Of a stretch of 64,000 nt of DNA, positions 50,360 to 61,136 are shown piece after piece (within the stretch, counting starts at the first letter, position 1; each line of letters starts with the position of its first letter). The notes under the pieces were generated by a model, which saw only the letters and a list, made by a program, of their open reading frames with translations, did not search any database and was not told the DNA's origin. The DNA is from Pseudomonadota bacterium. Lineage in GTDB: Bacteria; Pseudomonadota; Gammaproteobacteria; Pseudomonadales; Pseudohongiellaceae. The DNA lies in the NCBI GenBank assembly GCA_027623555.1, contig JAQBSZ010000012.1:1-64000 (forward strand). Reading direction: 5' to 3'. The translations under genes were made by a program, and so were the position numbers.

Positions 50360-51460
50360 ATGATGAAAACTTCAAAAACAAAGGTTTATCTGGGCGCCCT
50401 GTTATTCTATATAGGCGCATTTGTTCCAGTTTCAACGGTACATGCCCAGGGCTCGCTGCTACTCGGTGATTACCCGGAAAGCTATACAGTTGCGGAAGGC
50501 GACACGTTGTGGAATATCGCCAGCCAGTTCCTGCAGAACCCTGAGCAATGGACGCAGATCTGGCGCCCCGATCCCTATCTGGATAATTCCGACCTGATCT
50601 ATCCCGGCGATATGCTGAGTGTTGGGTTCGTGGGCGGAAGTCCCAGAATCCTGGTACAGCGAGGTAATCGTGAGGTTGAGGAACTCGGTCCAGTGATCAG
50701 GGAAGAGATGTTGTCGAGTTCGATTCCAGCTATTCCACTGGAATCCATCGAAAACAGCTTTACCCGAAACCGGATTATTGAGCAGGAACTGTATGATGCC
50801 GCGCCCTATATCGTGGAAAATCTGGGAAGCAACCTGGCCATAGGTACAGGCGATGAAGTGTATGCCCGGGGAAGCTGGCCAATAGGGACCAGTTCTTTCG
50901 AAGTCTATCGAATAGGCCGTTCCTTTATGGACGCTTCAGGCAACGAATTGATCGGGGTAGAGGTTGAATACCTCGGTTTTGCAAGTATTGTCGAAGAAGC
51001 AGGCCCGGGCCTACGCCGCATGCTGATCAACAACAGCAGTAAGGAAATTCGAGTTGGTGACCGCTTACTAATTCGAGAGGAATCACGAATCGGCGCGACT
51101 ATATTTCCAACCGAGCCGGTGGCAGATATTGAAGGCGAGATAATCGCTTTTCTGAGTGGAGACGCGCTGGCATCTCAGCTGGATACTGTGATTATCAACC
51201 TGGGGATCGAAGATAGTCTGGCAGTTGGTGACATATTGTCAATCCAACAGAAAGGCGCAAGGATGGTTGATAGGGTAGAACGTGATCGCCTGCCCTTTCG
51301 AGAAAGGATGCGAGCAATCTTTCGCAGTGAGCGCGTGCAGTTGCCTGGCAAGGACATTGGCACCCTGTTGGTGTACAAGACATTCGACCAATTAAGCTAT
51401 GCAGTAATACTGAGCAGCCTGGAACCCATCCAGGTAAGCAACCAGGTAGTAAGCCCATAA
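50360..51460 (+). CDS. LysM-domain envelope protein
   Basis: An exported peptidoglycan-binding protein homologous to Pseudomonas PA0020. The 366 residues have a signal peptide (1-30, cleavage near VHAQG) and one LysM domain (about 41-90; YTVAEGDTLWNIASQFLQNP, QIWRPDPYL, IYPGDML). The remaining 270 residues are of unknown fold with several VGD.L turns. Its conserved place between def and dprA is found in many gammaproteobacteria, but its role is unknown. Confidence 0.9.
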   Translation: MMKTSKTKVYLGALLFYIGAFVPVSTVHAQGSLLLGDYPESYTVAEGDTLWNIASQFLQNPEQWTQIWRPDPYLDNSDLIYPGDMLSVGFVGGSPRILVQRGNREVEELGPVIREEMLSSSIPAIPLESIENSFTRNRIIEQELYDAAPYIVENLGSNLAIGTGDEVYARGSWPIGTSSFEVYRIGRSFMDASGNELIGVEVEYLGFASIVEEAGPGLRRMLINNSSKEIRVGDRLLIREESRIGATIFPTEPVADIEGEIIAFLSGDALASQLDTVIINLGIEDSLAVGDILSIQQKGARMVDRVERDRLPFRERMRAIFRSERVQLPGKDIGTLLVYKTFDQLSYAVILSSLEPIQVSNQVVSP

Positions 51461-51499
51461 ATTTCGTCTAAGATTATTTCCATTGCTCAAGGATGAACC

Positions 51500-52681
51500 A
51501 TGGAAACTCAACATCGGGAAGACTCTCTTCGACACCTCGAAGATTATCTTCGACTTTTTCACTGTCGTGAGCTTCCTGTCGCGCGGTTTTCAGCGCTGCT
51601 TTCGCAATTTGGAAACCTGACAAGAATCCGCTCGCATTCAACACTGGAGATGGCCGATTGGGGGCTCACTCCGGAGCAAGTGCGCGTTCTCGCAGAGCCT
51701 AAATATGCAAAAGATGTCGCTAATTTCGTCGATAGAGACCTGAACTGGCGAGAAACTGCGACTAATTCTATAGTTTGCTACGAAGATAACGCCTATCCTG
51801 AACTCTTGCGGCAGACTGCAGGTGCCCCTGCATTGCTGTATGTCAGAGGCCGCATTAAGAGTCTTACCGAGCCATTGTTCGCAATTGTTGGTAGTCGCAA
51901 ATCGAGCAGCTACGGGCTTCGTATTGCTTACTGGATGGCACACGAGCTGGGCAGAATTGGTCTTGGAATCTGTAGCGGTCTGGCGAAAGGCATTGATGCT
52001 CAGTCCCACGCAGGAGCATTGGCAGCGGATGCCGGGACAATCGCTGTCATGGGAACGGGGGCAGATATTATTTATCCTGCTGCCAATCGCCAGCTGGCCG
52101 AGCGCATTCTGCAAAATGGCGCCCTGGTTACGGAATTCCCATTAGGCACCCAGCCATTGCCCGCACACTTTCCCCAGCGCAATCGCATCATCAGTGGTCT
52201 TAGTTCAGGCGTGCTGGTCGTTGAAGCGACCACGCGAAGCGGCTCGTTGATAACCGCCAGACTGGCTCTCGATCAAAACCGGGACGTATTCGCGATTCCA
52301 GGTGCAGTGAGCAGTCCGGTATCGAGAGGCTGCCATCAGTTAATCAAGCAAGGGGCTAAACTGGTGGAAACGCCGGAAGACATATTGGAGGAGCTCACGC
52401 TGTTGAATCCTTCGTTACCTGCTGACTCCTCTGCAGGCTATGAGCCGCTTTGTGATCCTCCACTTGAGAAGGCAATTGGGAACAACGCACAACGTCGGCT
52501 TATTCTCAAGGCCCTGCAAGCTGAGAGTTGTCTGTTGGAGACACTGCTTGAGCGCACAGGTTTGGACTTGCAGCCATTAAATAATGAACTGGTACAGCTG
52601 GAAGTTGAAGGGCACATCGAATCGATTGGCGGCCGATATGCAAGGGTGTTTCAGACGCCCTTGCATAGGGTGACAGACTGA
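51500..52681 (+). CDS. dprA: DNA processing protein DprA/Smf
   Basis: Binds incoming single-stranded DNA and loads RecA during transformation. The 393 residues have an N-terminal SAM-like region, the Rossmann core with AIVGSRKSSSYGLR, SGLAKGIDAQSHAGAL, GTGADIIYPAANRQL and RNRIISGLSSGVLVVEA, and a C-terminal winged-helix domain (RRLILKALQAES onward). No other competence genes are in the window. Confidence 0.97.
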   Translation: METQHREDSLRHLEDYLRLFHCRELPVARFSALLSQFGNLTRIRSHSTLEMADWGLTPEQVRVLAEPKYAKDVANFVDRDLNWRETATNSIVCYEDNAYPELLRQTAGAPALLYVRGRIKSLTEPLFAIVGSRKSSSYGLRIAYWMAHELGRIGLGICSGLAKGIDAQSHAGALAADAGTIAVMGTGADIIYPAANRQLAERILQNGALVTEFPLGTQPLPAHFPQRNRIISGLSSGVLVVEATTRSGSLITARLALDQNRDVFAIPGAVSSPVSRGCHQLIKQGAKLVETPEDILEELTLLNPSLPADSSAGYEPLCDPPLEKAIGNNAQRRLILKALQAESCLLETLLERTGLDLQPLNNELVQLEVEGHIESIGGRYARVFQTPLHRVTD

Positions 52682-52716
52682 GGTAGTTTCCCCGTTTTTA
52701 TCCTGGAAGCGAAACT

Positions 52717-53220
52717 ATGAGCAAACCCTTTGTCTCTATATTAATGGGGTCAGAATCCGACCTCAAAATCATGCAGGAAGCGGCGGATACTCTGAAGCAA
52801 CTGCAGATTGATTACGAGATCAAGATTACTTCCGCCCATAGAACTCCAACTGCCACTCAACAGTTCATTAGCGATGCCGAGTCTCGGGGTTGCCAGATCT
52901 TTATTGCAGGAGCCGGGCTCGCTGCACACCTTGCCGGCGCGACGGCGGCTCATACCACTAAACCCGTTATCGGCGTTCCTATCGATGCTGGCCCATTAAA
53001 TGGACTTGATGCCTTGCTATCTACGGTGCAGATGCCCGGGGGCATTCCGGTTGCAACAGTGGCTATCGGCAAGGCCGGCGCCAGGAATGCAGCCTACCTC
53101 GCCGCGCAAATTTTAGCCCTGGCAGACAGTGAACTGGCTGAACGAGTTTGCGCCGAACGGAAAGCGAACGCTGAGAAAGTTCAAGCACAGGATAAGGCTC
53201 TTCAGGCCAGACAACAGTAA
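52717..53220 (+). CDS. purE: N5-carboxyaminoimidazole ribonucleotide mutase
   Basis: Converts N5-CAIR to CAIR in purine synthesis. The 167 residues include [16 protein letters not shown], the active-site SAHRTP and the [10 protein letters not shown] and [19 protein letters not shown] segments of class I PurE. The usual partner purK is not adjacent. It is inserted between dprA and tsaC, which are neighbours in Pseudomonas. Confidence 0.97.
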   Translation: MSKPFVSILMGSESDLKIMQEAADTLKQLQIDYEIKITSAHRTPTATQQFISDAESRGCQIFIAGAGLAAHLAGATAAHTTKPVIGVPIDAGPLNGLDALLSTVQMPGGIPVATVAIGKAGARNAAYLAAQILALADSELAERVCAERKANAEKVQAQDKALQARQQ

Positions 53221-53251
53221 ATCCCCATTTCAGCTCAGAAGATTTATCCCT

Positions 53252-54753
<1,502 letters not shown>

Positions 54754-54789
54754 AGCAAGCAGGAATGAACAAACAGGGCCGAACAAAAC

Positions 54790-54838
54790 AAGTCTCTCTA
54801 TGCTAGTAAATTGTGGGTAATTCGTTACCCGCAACAGA
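54790..54838 (+). repeat. Partial copy of the aroE start region with a UUCG-loop hairpin
   Basis: The stretch from 54790 resembles the first 45 bases of aroE at 54882: both share GTCTCTCTATGC, then after a short gap GTGGGTAA and TTxCCCxCA. The upstream copy has lost the ATG (AAG instead) and contains a perfect stem GGGTAA / TTACCC (54815-54830) with a TTCG loop. It lies in the aroE leader, where the hairpin would form in the RNA. Confidence 0.55.
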
Positions 54839-54881
54839 ACGCTGAAGAGAGCAGCACACCAGCTATAGGAACGAATGAAAC

Positions 54882-55694
54882 ATGTCTCTCTATGCCGTCG
54901 TGGGTAACCCTGTTGCCCACAGCAAATCACCCCGGATTCACCAGATGTTCGCCGAGCAAACCGGACAGGATCTGGAATACGTGGCGATTACTGTAGAATC
55001 CAGTGGCTTCAACGCCTTTGTGCATAAGTTTTTCGATGATGGCGGCCAGGGTCTGAACGTAACGGTGCCATTTAAGGAGGCGGCTTACGAACTCGCGGAC
55101 CAGCATGCCCCGCGTGCTGCGCTGGCGAAATCGGTTAATACGCTGTTTCTGGATGGCAGTGGTGTACTCTGTGGAGACAATACCGACGGCCTGGGACTGA
55201 CGAGAGACATTCAGGAGAATAACGGTTTCTCGATTCAGGATAAGCGCGTGCTTATGCTCGGAGCAGGTGGTGCAGTGCGGGGTGTGCTCGCCGAGCTTAT
55301 CAATCACCAACCGCAGTCAATCAAGTTGCTTAACAGAACACTGTCCAGAGCAGAGACTCTGGTGGGAGAGTTTGCGACACACTTCACTCTAGAAGTTCAA
55401 AACTACGATGATTTTTCTGACAGCAGTTTTGACCTGATCATCAATGGAACCACATTGAGCCTGTCCGGTGAGTTACCTGCCCTGGATCCTCGAACGCTAG
55501 CCGACGGATGTTGTTGTTACGATATGATGTATGGCGATGAAGATACGGTATTTGTTACCTGGGCAAAAGACAACGGTGCGGCATTGGCGCTTGACGGTTT
55601 GGGAATGTTGGTTGAGCAGGCCGCTGAATCATTTGCAATCTGGCGCGGCGTGCATCCGCAAACAGCGCCCGTCATCAAAGCACTTCGACACTGA
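54882..55694 (+). CDS. aroE: Shikimate dehydrogenase
   Basis: NADPH-dependent reduction of 3-dehydroshikimate. The 270 residues (E. coli 272) carry VVGNPVAHSKSPRIHQ, the substrate-site NVTVPFKEAAY, the NADP motif GAGGAVRGVLAE and GMLVEQAAESFAIWRG. It follows hemF as in Pseudomonas. Its leader carries a degenerate duplicate of its own start. Confidence 0.98.
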   Translation: MSLYAVVGNPVAHSKSPRIHQMFAEQTGQDLEYVAITVESSGFNAFVHKFFDDGGQGLNVTVPFKEAAYELADQHAPRAALAKSVNTLFLDGSGVLCGDNTDGLGLTRDIQENNGFSIQDKRVLMLGAGGAVRGVLAELINHQPQSIKLLNRTLSRAETLVGEFATHFTLEVQNYDDFSDSSFDLIINGTTLSLSGELPALDPRTLADGCCCYDMMYGDEDTVFVTWAKDNGAALALDGLGMLVEQAAESFAIWRGVHPQTAPVIKALRH

Positions 55695-56133
55695 GATATC
55701 CCCAGAAAATGTCGAATTAACCCATTGGGATAGCTTGTCTTGAGCGATTTCTGCAGGCTTGGAAGGTGTAGGAACCGTTGAATTTCAACTACTCGAGCCA
55801 GGGGGTGCTGTTGTTTGCGAACAATCAGGACTGCAGGTCCGTGAGCAAATAATACCGCAGCGCCTGGCGGCTGGCCTGGATAAGTCGCCTCATCGCCCAC
55901 AGCAACGGGGATATTCCCTACTCACGGGCCCTTGGCCAAGATTGCTCAGAGGCTCCCTAGTGGTAAAAATTTTTGGGGATATCTCAGACTTCGACATCCT
56001 TGATTCTCCACGACACTTGCTGAATTAGAGCATTGCAGTAACGTGTTCGCGCAGACTTGAAGCGGGCACCGTCGAAAATTCATTAATGAATTTTCCGGAC
56101 AAAAAGAACAATAAGAAACATAAAGGACAGCAA
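55695..56133. other. Gene-poor interval between aroE and the cox cluster
   Basis: No convincing gene is present. Open frames on both strands here (for example 55759-56028 forward) lack family character. Position 55934-55960 matches the end of the dispersed repeat. The rest may be decayed sequence. Confidence 0.5.
55934..55960. repeat. Degenerate third end of the dispersed repeat
   Basis: GGCCA...CTCAGAGGCTCCCTAG here matches the right terminal repeat of the 266-bp element (23172-23200) with a two-base deletion and a few changes. The terminal 16 bases TCAGAGGCTCCCTAG are unchanged apart from the first position. No partner end was found nearby. Confidence 0.6.
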
Positions 56134-56170
56134 TAAAAAAAGGCTATAGCCCGCAAGCTATAGCCTTTTT
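56134..56170. terminator. Bidirectional terminator after the cox operon
   Basis: Stem AAAAAGGCTATAGC (56137-56150) pairs with GCTATAGCCTTTTT (56157-56170) over a CCGCAA loop, with an A-run on one side and a T-run on the other. It lies 17 bases past the last cox gene and works in either direction. Confidence 0.9.
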
Positions 56171-56186
56171 GATCTAGCAAAGAAGC

Positions 56187-56561
56187 CTAGTGTGCTTCTT
56201 CCTCACCATGGAGATCGTCCGGACTGAGCGCAACCGCGTTGCGGTCATGCCCCCTGTACTGGAATCGAGTCTCTTCCGTATAGCGACCCTCGATGGCCAT
56301 GAAACCGATAAACAGCAATAGCACGGTCGGCGGCCCGAGTATGGTGAACACCAACGCCATGCGCTCCCATACGGCGTGCATGAAAATGGCGACAATAAAT
56401 CCAGCCTTCAGCAGCATGAAAAGGATGACCAGGGTCCAGCGCATGGCGCCCTGTACATCGAAAATATCCACCGCGTAAGAGAAACCGCTGAGTACGAACA
56501 GCAGTATCCAGATTTTGTAGTAAATCCCAAGAGGATGTTGTTGACCTGCTTCAGATGACAT
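56187..56561 (-). CDS. Cytochrome c oxidase subunit IV
   Basis: Small accessory membrane subunit (COX4_pro type). The 124 residues have three hydrophobic helices (about 15-33, 38-60 and 68-88) and a polar tail. The motif GIYYKIWILLFVLSGFSYAV and then KAGFIVAIFMHAVWER is characteristic. It is last in the coxBA-III-III-IV operon, 12 bases after the subunit III gene. Confidence 0.88.
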   Translation of the reverse strand: MSSEAGQQHPLGIYYKIWILLFVLSGFSYAVDIFDVQGAMRWTLVILFMLLKAGFIVAIFMHAVWERMALVFTILGPPTVLLLFIGFMAIEGRYTEETRFQYRGHDRNAVALSPDDLHGEEEAH

Positions 56562-56573
56562 CGCTGTCCCCTC

Positions 56574-57254
56574 TTACAATAAATAGAAAAATGCGAAAAT
56601 GAATACCCAGACCAGATCAACAAAGTGCCAGTAAAGACCGGCGATTTCGATTATCTCGAATCCCTTGTTGTCGTAGTGACCCCGTTTCACCCGGAACGCC
56701 ACCCACATCAGGTAAATTACTCCGGCCGAAACGTGTAGCCCGTGGAAGCCTGTAATCATGAAGAAGACTGACCCGAACTGAGGGGCACCGAACGGGTTAC
56801 CCCAGGGGCGGATGCCCTCGTCAACGATCAGCTTGGTCCACTCGAACGCCTGCATGCTAACGAATGTGGCACCAAACGCTGCCGTGGCACAAATTAACCA
56901 GAAGGCCTTTTTCTTGTCCCTGCGATAGCCCATGTTCACCGCGAGTGCCATGGTCCCGGAACTGGTAATCAGCACCATCGTCATAATGGCGATCAATATC
57001 AGCGGTATTGGATCGCCGCCGAAGGAGAGGGCAAAGATTTCACTCTGCGGTGGCCAGGGCTGGGTAGTGGTAATTCGTACGTTCAGGTAACTAATAAGAA
57101 AGCACGAGAAGATAAACGTATCTGATACCAGAAAGATCCACATCATGGCCTTACCCCAAGGCACATGATACGCCTGCTTGTCGGCGCTCCAGTCGTCGAC
57201 TAAACCAGGCACCCCGTCATGGGAGACCATTTCATTTGCGGTTGCTTCACTCAT
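56574..57254 (-). CDS. coxC: Cytochrome c oxidase subunit III
   Basis: Non-redox core subunit that stabilises proton uptake. The 226 residues form about six to seven membrane helices; MIFLVSDTFIF-like WIFLVSDTFIFSCFLISYL, QAFEWTKLI with the conserved Glu, TGFHGLHVSAGVIYL and GLYWHFVDLVWVFIF are family blocks. A second subunit III-like gene lies immediately upstream. Both appear intact. Confidence 0.93.
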   Translation of the reverse strand: MSEATANEMVSHDGVPGLVDDWSADKQAYHVPWGKAMMWIFLVSDTFIFSCFLISYLNVRITTTQPWPPQSEIFALSFGGDPIPLILIAIMTMVLITSSGTMALAVNMGYRRDKKKAFWLICATAAFGATFVSMQAFEWTKLIVDEGIRPWGNPFGAPQFGSVFFMITGFHGLHVSAGVIYLMWVAFRVKRGHYDNKGFEIIEIAGLYWHFVDLVWVFIFAFFYLL

Positions 57255-57293
57255 CCTTTTTTCCCGTTCAATGTTTAAGCGTCAGCCTTTGAT

Positions 57294-57908
57294 TTATGTG
57301 TTAGATAAAATTGCAAACAGTACCAGCCAGACTACCAGCAGGAAGTGCCAGTAGAGCGTACAAAGCTCGATACTTAGTTTAATTTCTTGCGGTTCGCTAC
57401 CGGAGACCAGGCGAATGGAACTCTTGCTCCAGACCCATAAGCCGCCAAGCAGGTGGATTCCATGGACTCCTGTCAGCAGATAATAGAAGGAGTTTGCGGG
57501 GTTGGATGTCATGTAAAATCCGGCGTCCTGCAGATTCCCCCAGGTAACGAGTTGTCCAACAATAAACAGAATCGCCAACACACCACCGCCAATAAAGGCA
57601 GTCTTGATGTTACGGGGCGAGTCGCTATTGGCAATAGTGCGCGCCCACTGGAACAGGATGCTGCTAGCAACCAATAGTCCAGTATTGAACCACAGTTGTG
57701 CTGGCTCAGTCAGAGGTTGCCAGTCCGGCAATTCCATGCGGATGAAATAGCTGACGGTGAATAATGAAAATACCACCGTCGCCACCACCAGGAAAAATGA
57801 CAGGGCTACTTTTTCCGGAGAGGTGTCGAAGGCACCCTCCGGTTTTAGCCCGCCTATAATTCCCTTACGTTCCCAGGATTTGTTCGTTATGTTTTTAAAG
57901 AAACTCAT
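57294..57908 (-). CDS. Second, divergent cytochrome c oxidase subunit III
   Basis: A 204-residue heme-copper oxidase subunit III family protein. It has about five hydrophobic helices after a polar N-terminus, with FYYLLTGVHGIHLLGGLWVW and ELCTLYWHFLLVVWLVLF matching the family's helix pairs. It overlaps the coxA stop by 4 bases. It is too different from the next gene to be a recent duplicate and is not a split half of it, since both contain the HGxH and YWHF blocks. Confidence 0.88.
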   Translation of the reverse strand: MSFFKNITNKSWERKGIIGGLKPEGAFDTSPEKVALSFFLVVATVVFSLFTVSYFIRMELPDWQPLTEPAQLWFNTGLLVASSILFQWARTIANSDSPRNIKTAFIGGGVLAILFIVGQLVTWGNLQDAGFYMTSNPANSFYYLLTGVHGIHLLGGLWVWSKSSIRLVSGSEPQEIKLSIELCTLYWHFLLVVWLVLFAILSNT

Positions 57909-59695
57909 ACGTTAGCCAACGAGTCGTCCTGATCCGGGTTGAAATGCTCTTCCTGAACCGTTGGTTCTTCACTCTCAGGAGTATTCTGCGGAATGAAGTC
58001 CTCGTGGGCACCAGGCACGCTGTAGTCATAAGCCCATCGATAAACTGTGGGCAGACTATCGCCCCAGTTTCCGTGCACAGGTGGAGTCTCAGGTGTTTGC
58101 CATTCCAATGATGCCGCCCCCCAGGGGTTCGGGCCGGCCTTCTCGCCAAAACGCAGGCTCCAGATTATGTTGAAGAAGAACAACAACTGGGAAACCCCGA
58201 CGATTAGCGCCGCCACCGTGATCGCAGCATTCAGGTCCTGAGCCGACTGTGGAATAAAATCGGTGGTACCCAACGCGTAGTAGCGTCGTGGCACGCCGAG
58301 GAATCCCAGGTAGTGCATCGGTAAATAGATTGCATACGTGCCAAGGAAGGTTAACCAGAAATGCAGTTTGGCTATTCCCTCGTGATACATCCTTCCCGAC
58401 ATCTTCGGGTACCAGTGATAGATCGCGGCAAACACAACGAGTACCGGGGACACACCCATTACCATGTGGAAATGAGCAACAACGAAATAAGTGTCGGACA
58501 GCGGCAGGTCGATAACCACATTGCCGAGGAACAGCCCGGTTAACCCACCATGAATAAAGGTAAAGATGAAACCGATGGCAAAATACATCGGCACATTCAT
58601 ACGAATATCACCTTCCCATAGTGTCAATACCCAGTTATACACTTTCAGTGCCGTCGGTACGGCGATAATCAAGGTAGTGGTTGCAAAGAAGAAGCCGAAA
58701 TAAGGGTTCATGCCACTCACGTACATATGGTGCGCCCATACAATGAAGCTCAAGCCGCCGATGGCGATGATTGCCCACACCATCATGCGATAACCGAAAA
58801 TGTTTTTCCGGGCGTGGCAGCTCAGCACATCAGAAACCAGGCCGAATGCTGGCAGGGCAACGATATACACCTCCGGGTGACCGAAGAACCAGAACAGGTG
58901 CTGGAACAGGATTGGGCTGCCGCCGTCGTAATCCATAGCCTGTCCAGATTCGATGATTGCCGGCATGAAGAAACTGGTACCCAGCAGGGTATCAAATAAC
59001 ATCATAACCGCTGCCACCAGGAGGGCCGGGAATGCAAACAGGCCGAGAATGGTTGCAACAAAAATGCCCCAAACACTGAGAGGTAGACGCATCATGGTCA
59101 TACCACGGCAACGATATTGCAAAACGGTGACAACGTAGTTCAGTCCGCCCATCGTGAAGGCAACGATGAAGACCGCCAGGGAAACCAGCATGAGGACAAG
59201 GCCCATGTCGTGGCCCGGAGTTCCGGCCATACTGGTTTGCGGCGGGTAGAGCGTCCACCCGGCACCAGTTGGACCACCGCCAACAAAGAAACTGGCCATC
59301 AGGATGATTACGGATAACAGGAATACCCAGACCGAGAGCATGTTCATGAAGGGAAATACCATATCCCTGGCACCGCACATGAGTGGAATCAGGTAGTTTC
59401 CGAAGCCTCCCAGAAACAGGGCTGTCAGCAGATAGACCACCATGATCATCCCATGCATTGTTACCGCCTGGTAATAGAAGCTTGGGTCTACAAAAGAGAC
59501 TGACTCAGGAAAGCCTAGCTGCAGTCGGAATAACAGCGATAGCACTAAACCGACAATGCCCGTGAAGATTGCGACGCTGCCATACTGGATGGCGATGACT
59601 TTATGATCTTGACACCAGACGTACTTGCCCACCCATGTGTGTGGGTGGTGCATTTCCATCTCACTATCTCGATCCGCTAATGGTACGTAAGCCAT
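57905..59695 (-). CDS. coxA: Cytochrome c oxidase subunit I
   Basis: Catalytic subunit with heme a and the heme a3-CuB centre. The 596 residues have about 12 helices. WFFGHPEVYIVALPAFG contains the CuB His and the cross-linked Tyr; WAHHMYVSGM gives two more CuB ligands; DTYFVVAHFHMVMG holds the two heme histidines. The D-channel block GNYLIPLMCGARDMVFPFMN is present and the K-channel Lys lies in TALKVYNW, so it is an A-type oxidase. The acidic C-terminal tail is about 60 residues. Confidence 0.97.
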   Translation of the reverse strand: MAYVPLADRDSEMEMHHPHTWVGKYVWCQDHKVIAIQYGSVAIFTGIVGLVLSLLFRLQLGFPESVSFVDPSFYYQAVTMHGMIMVVYLLTALFLGGFGNYLIPLMCGARDMVFPFMNMLSVWVFLLSVIILMASFFVGGGPTGAGWTLYPPQTSMAGTPGHDMGLVLMLVSLAVFIVAFTMGGLNYVVTVLQYRCRGMTMMRLPLSVWGIFVATILGLFAFPALLVAAVMMLFDTLLGTSFFMPAIIESGQAMDYDGGSPILFQHLFWFFGHPEVYIVALPAFGLVSDVLSCHARKNIFGYRMMVWAIIAIGGLSFIVWAHHMYVSGMNPYFGFFFATTTLIIAVPTALKVYNWVLTLWEGDIRMNVPMYFAIGFIFTFIHGGLTGLFLGNVVIDLPLSDTYFVVAHFHMVMGVSPVLVVFAAIYHWYPKMSGRMYHEGIAKLHFWLTFLGTYAIYLPMHYLGFLGVPRRYYALGTTDFIPQSAQDLNAAITVAALIVGVSQLLFFFNIIWSLRFGEKAGPNPWGAASLEWQTPETPPVHGNWGDSLPTVYRWAYDYSVPGAHEDFIPQNTPESEEPTVQEEHFNPDQDDSLANV

Positions 59696-59780
59696 TAATT
59701 CCTCCTAAGCTTGCTGACTTATGCCGGCGCTCCGGCCAATACACAGTTCTAATTTATTGATCTATTAACGCGTGCAATCG

Positions 59781-61136
59781 TTATCGCAGGGTATTGATAT
59801 ACGCGGCGACATCCTCAATTTCTTCCAGGTCCGCCATGGCCGTAGCCATCTGCACCATTTGTTCACCGTAGTCATCGCTGCGATGCAAGCCACGGATGCC
59901 GGCGCGGAAGTTGCTGATCTGGGTGACGAAATACCAGTCGCTCATACCTGCCAGTCTTGGCGCGTCGGTGTACCAGGTGCCATCTCCATTATCGAGGTGG
60001 CATGCCGCACAGTTGCGATCATAGATGTGTTGCCCGTTATCGACATCTCCGCTAACGGTAGTCTGGGCTGGAGTATCAGGCAGAGTTGCTATGTAGGCTG
60101 CCATGTTGCGGATCGCAGCATCGTCTGCCAGGACCTGGGCCATCGGCGCCATGGCCTGACCGTTGGTGTCGCCATCGCCACCGCGAACGCCCTCTTTAAA
60201 ATACTTGAGCTGTCTTTCTGTGTACCAGGCTGCTTGACCTGCCAGTTTCGGCCCATTCATGGTCTGGATACCCTCACCTTGCGTACCATGACAGGTAGCA
60301 CATAAGGCATATTGAGCCTGACCAGCTGCCACATTAGGCGCAGCCATGCTCTGGGTTTCAGCGAAAGTCGGCTGAGCGGCTAACCAGGCATCGAATTCTG
60401 CCAGCGGCTCTACCACCACCGAACCACGCATGACGAAGTGGCCAATGCCACAGAGTTCTTCACACAGGATGTCGTATGTGCCCGCTTCTGTAGGATCGAA
60501 CCAGATATAGGATGTCAGTCCCGGGACCAGATCCATCTTCACGCGGAATTGCGCCACGGTATAGTTGTGGAGCACATCATTGGAGCGCAGCAGGGCTTTA
60601 ACAGGTTGGTTCAGAGGCAGGTGCATCTCGGGGTCATTGACTACAACATCATCCTGCCCGTCGGGATCTGCAGGATTGATACCGAAGGGATTGGATTCGC
60701 TAACGAAGCCCGTATCAGCCGCACCGAGGAGGCCATCGGCACCGGGATAGCGAAACTGCCATTGCCATTGCTGAGCGAGTACTTCGTATTCAGCGGCCCC
60801 TTCAGGAACATTCACGAATTGCGCCCATACAAACAGGCCCGGTGCCAACATGGCGATTACACCGATAGTGGTAAAAATCGACAGGCCCATTTCAAGCTTG
60901 ACGTTCTCTGGCTCGTAGACGGCTTTATGACCTTCTTTCTGCCGAAACTTCCAGACACAGTAGGCCATAAACAGGTTAACCAGAACGAATACGGCGCCTG
61001 TCACCCAGAACGTGATGTAAATAGTGAGATCGATGGTTCCCCAGTCTGCTGCGATGTTGGTAAACCACCATGGGCTGGCAAAATGGAAAACAACTGATCC
61101 AATTACCAGTAGAAAGATAACGACCGCTAAAGCCAT
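59781..61136 (-). CDS. coxB: Cytochrome c oxidase subunit II fused to two cytochrome c domains
   Basis: CuA-bearing electron entry subunit. The 451 residues have an N-terminal membrane region (two helices, about 5-25 and 45-63), a cupredoxin domain with CuA ligands in DVLHNYTV and CEELCGIGHFVM (about 210-225), then two class I cytochrome c domains with heme sites CATCH (about 279-283) and CAACH (about 364-368). Extra hemes mark caa3-type oxidases; two domains instead of one is less common. It is first in the cox operon, with AGAAGGAA upstream of its ATG. Confidence 0.94.
   Translation of the reverse strand: MALAVVIFLLVIGSVVFHFASPWWFTNIAADWGTIDLTIYITFWVTGAVFVLVNLFMAYCVWKFRQKEGHKAVYEPENVKLEMGLSIFTTIGVIAMLAPGLFVWAQFVNVPEGAAEYEVLAQQWQWQFRYPGADGLLGAADTGFVSESNPFGINPADPDGQDDVVVNDPEMHLPLNQPVKALLRSNDVLHNYTVAQFRVKMDLVPGLTSYIWFDPTEAGTYDILCEELCGIGHFVMRGSVVVEPLAEFDAWLAAQPTFAETQSMAAPNVAAGQAQYALCATCHGTQGEGIQTMNGPKLAGQAAWYTERQLKYFKEGVRGGDGDTNGQAMAPMAQVLADDAAIRNMAAYIATLPDTPAQTTVSGDVDNGQHIYDRNCAACHLDNGDGTWYTDAPRLAGMSDWYFVTQISNFRAGIRGLHRSDDYGEQMVQMATAMADLEEIEDVAAYINTLR

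Noticed and set aside
55517..55900. Minus-strand open frame past the end of aroE
   Set aside because: More than half lies antisense to aroE and the remainder shows no recognisable motif.
57254..57294. Two subunit III genes as halves of one broken gene
   Set aside because: Each contains its own HGxH and YWHF blocks and full set of helices, so they are separate paralogues.
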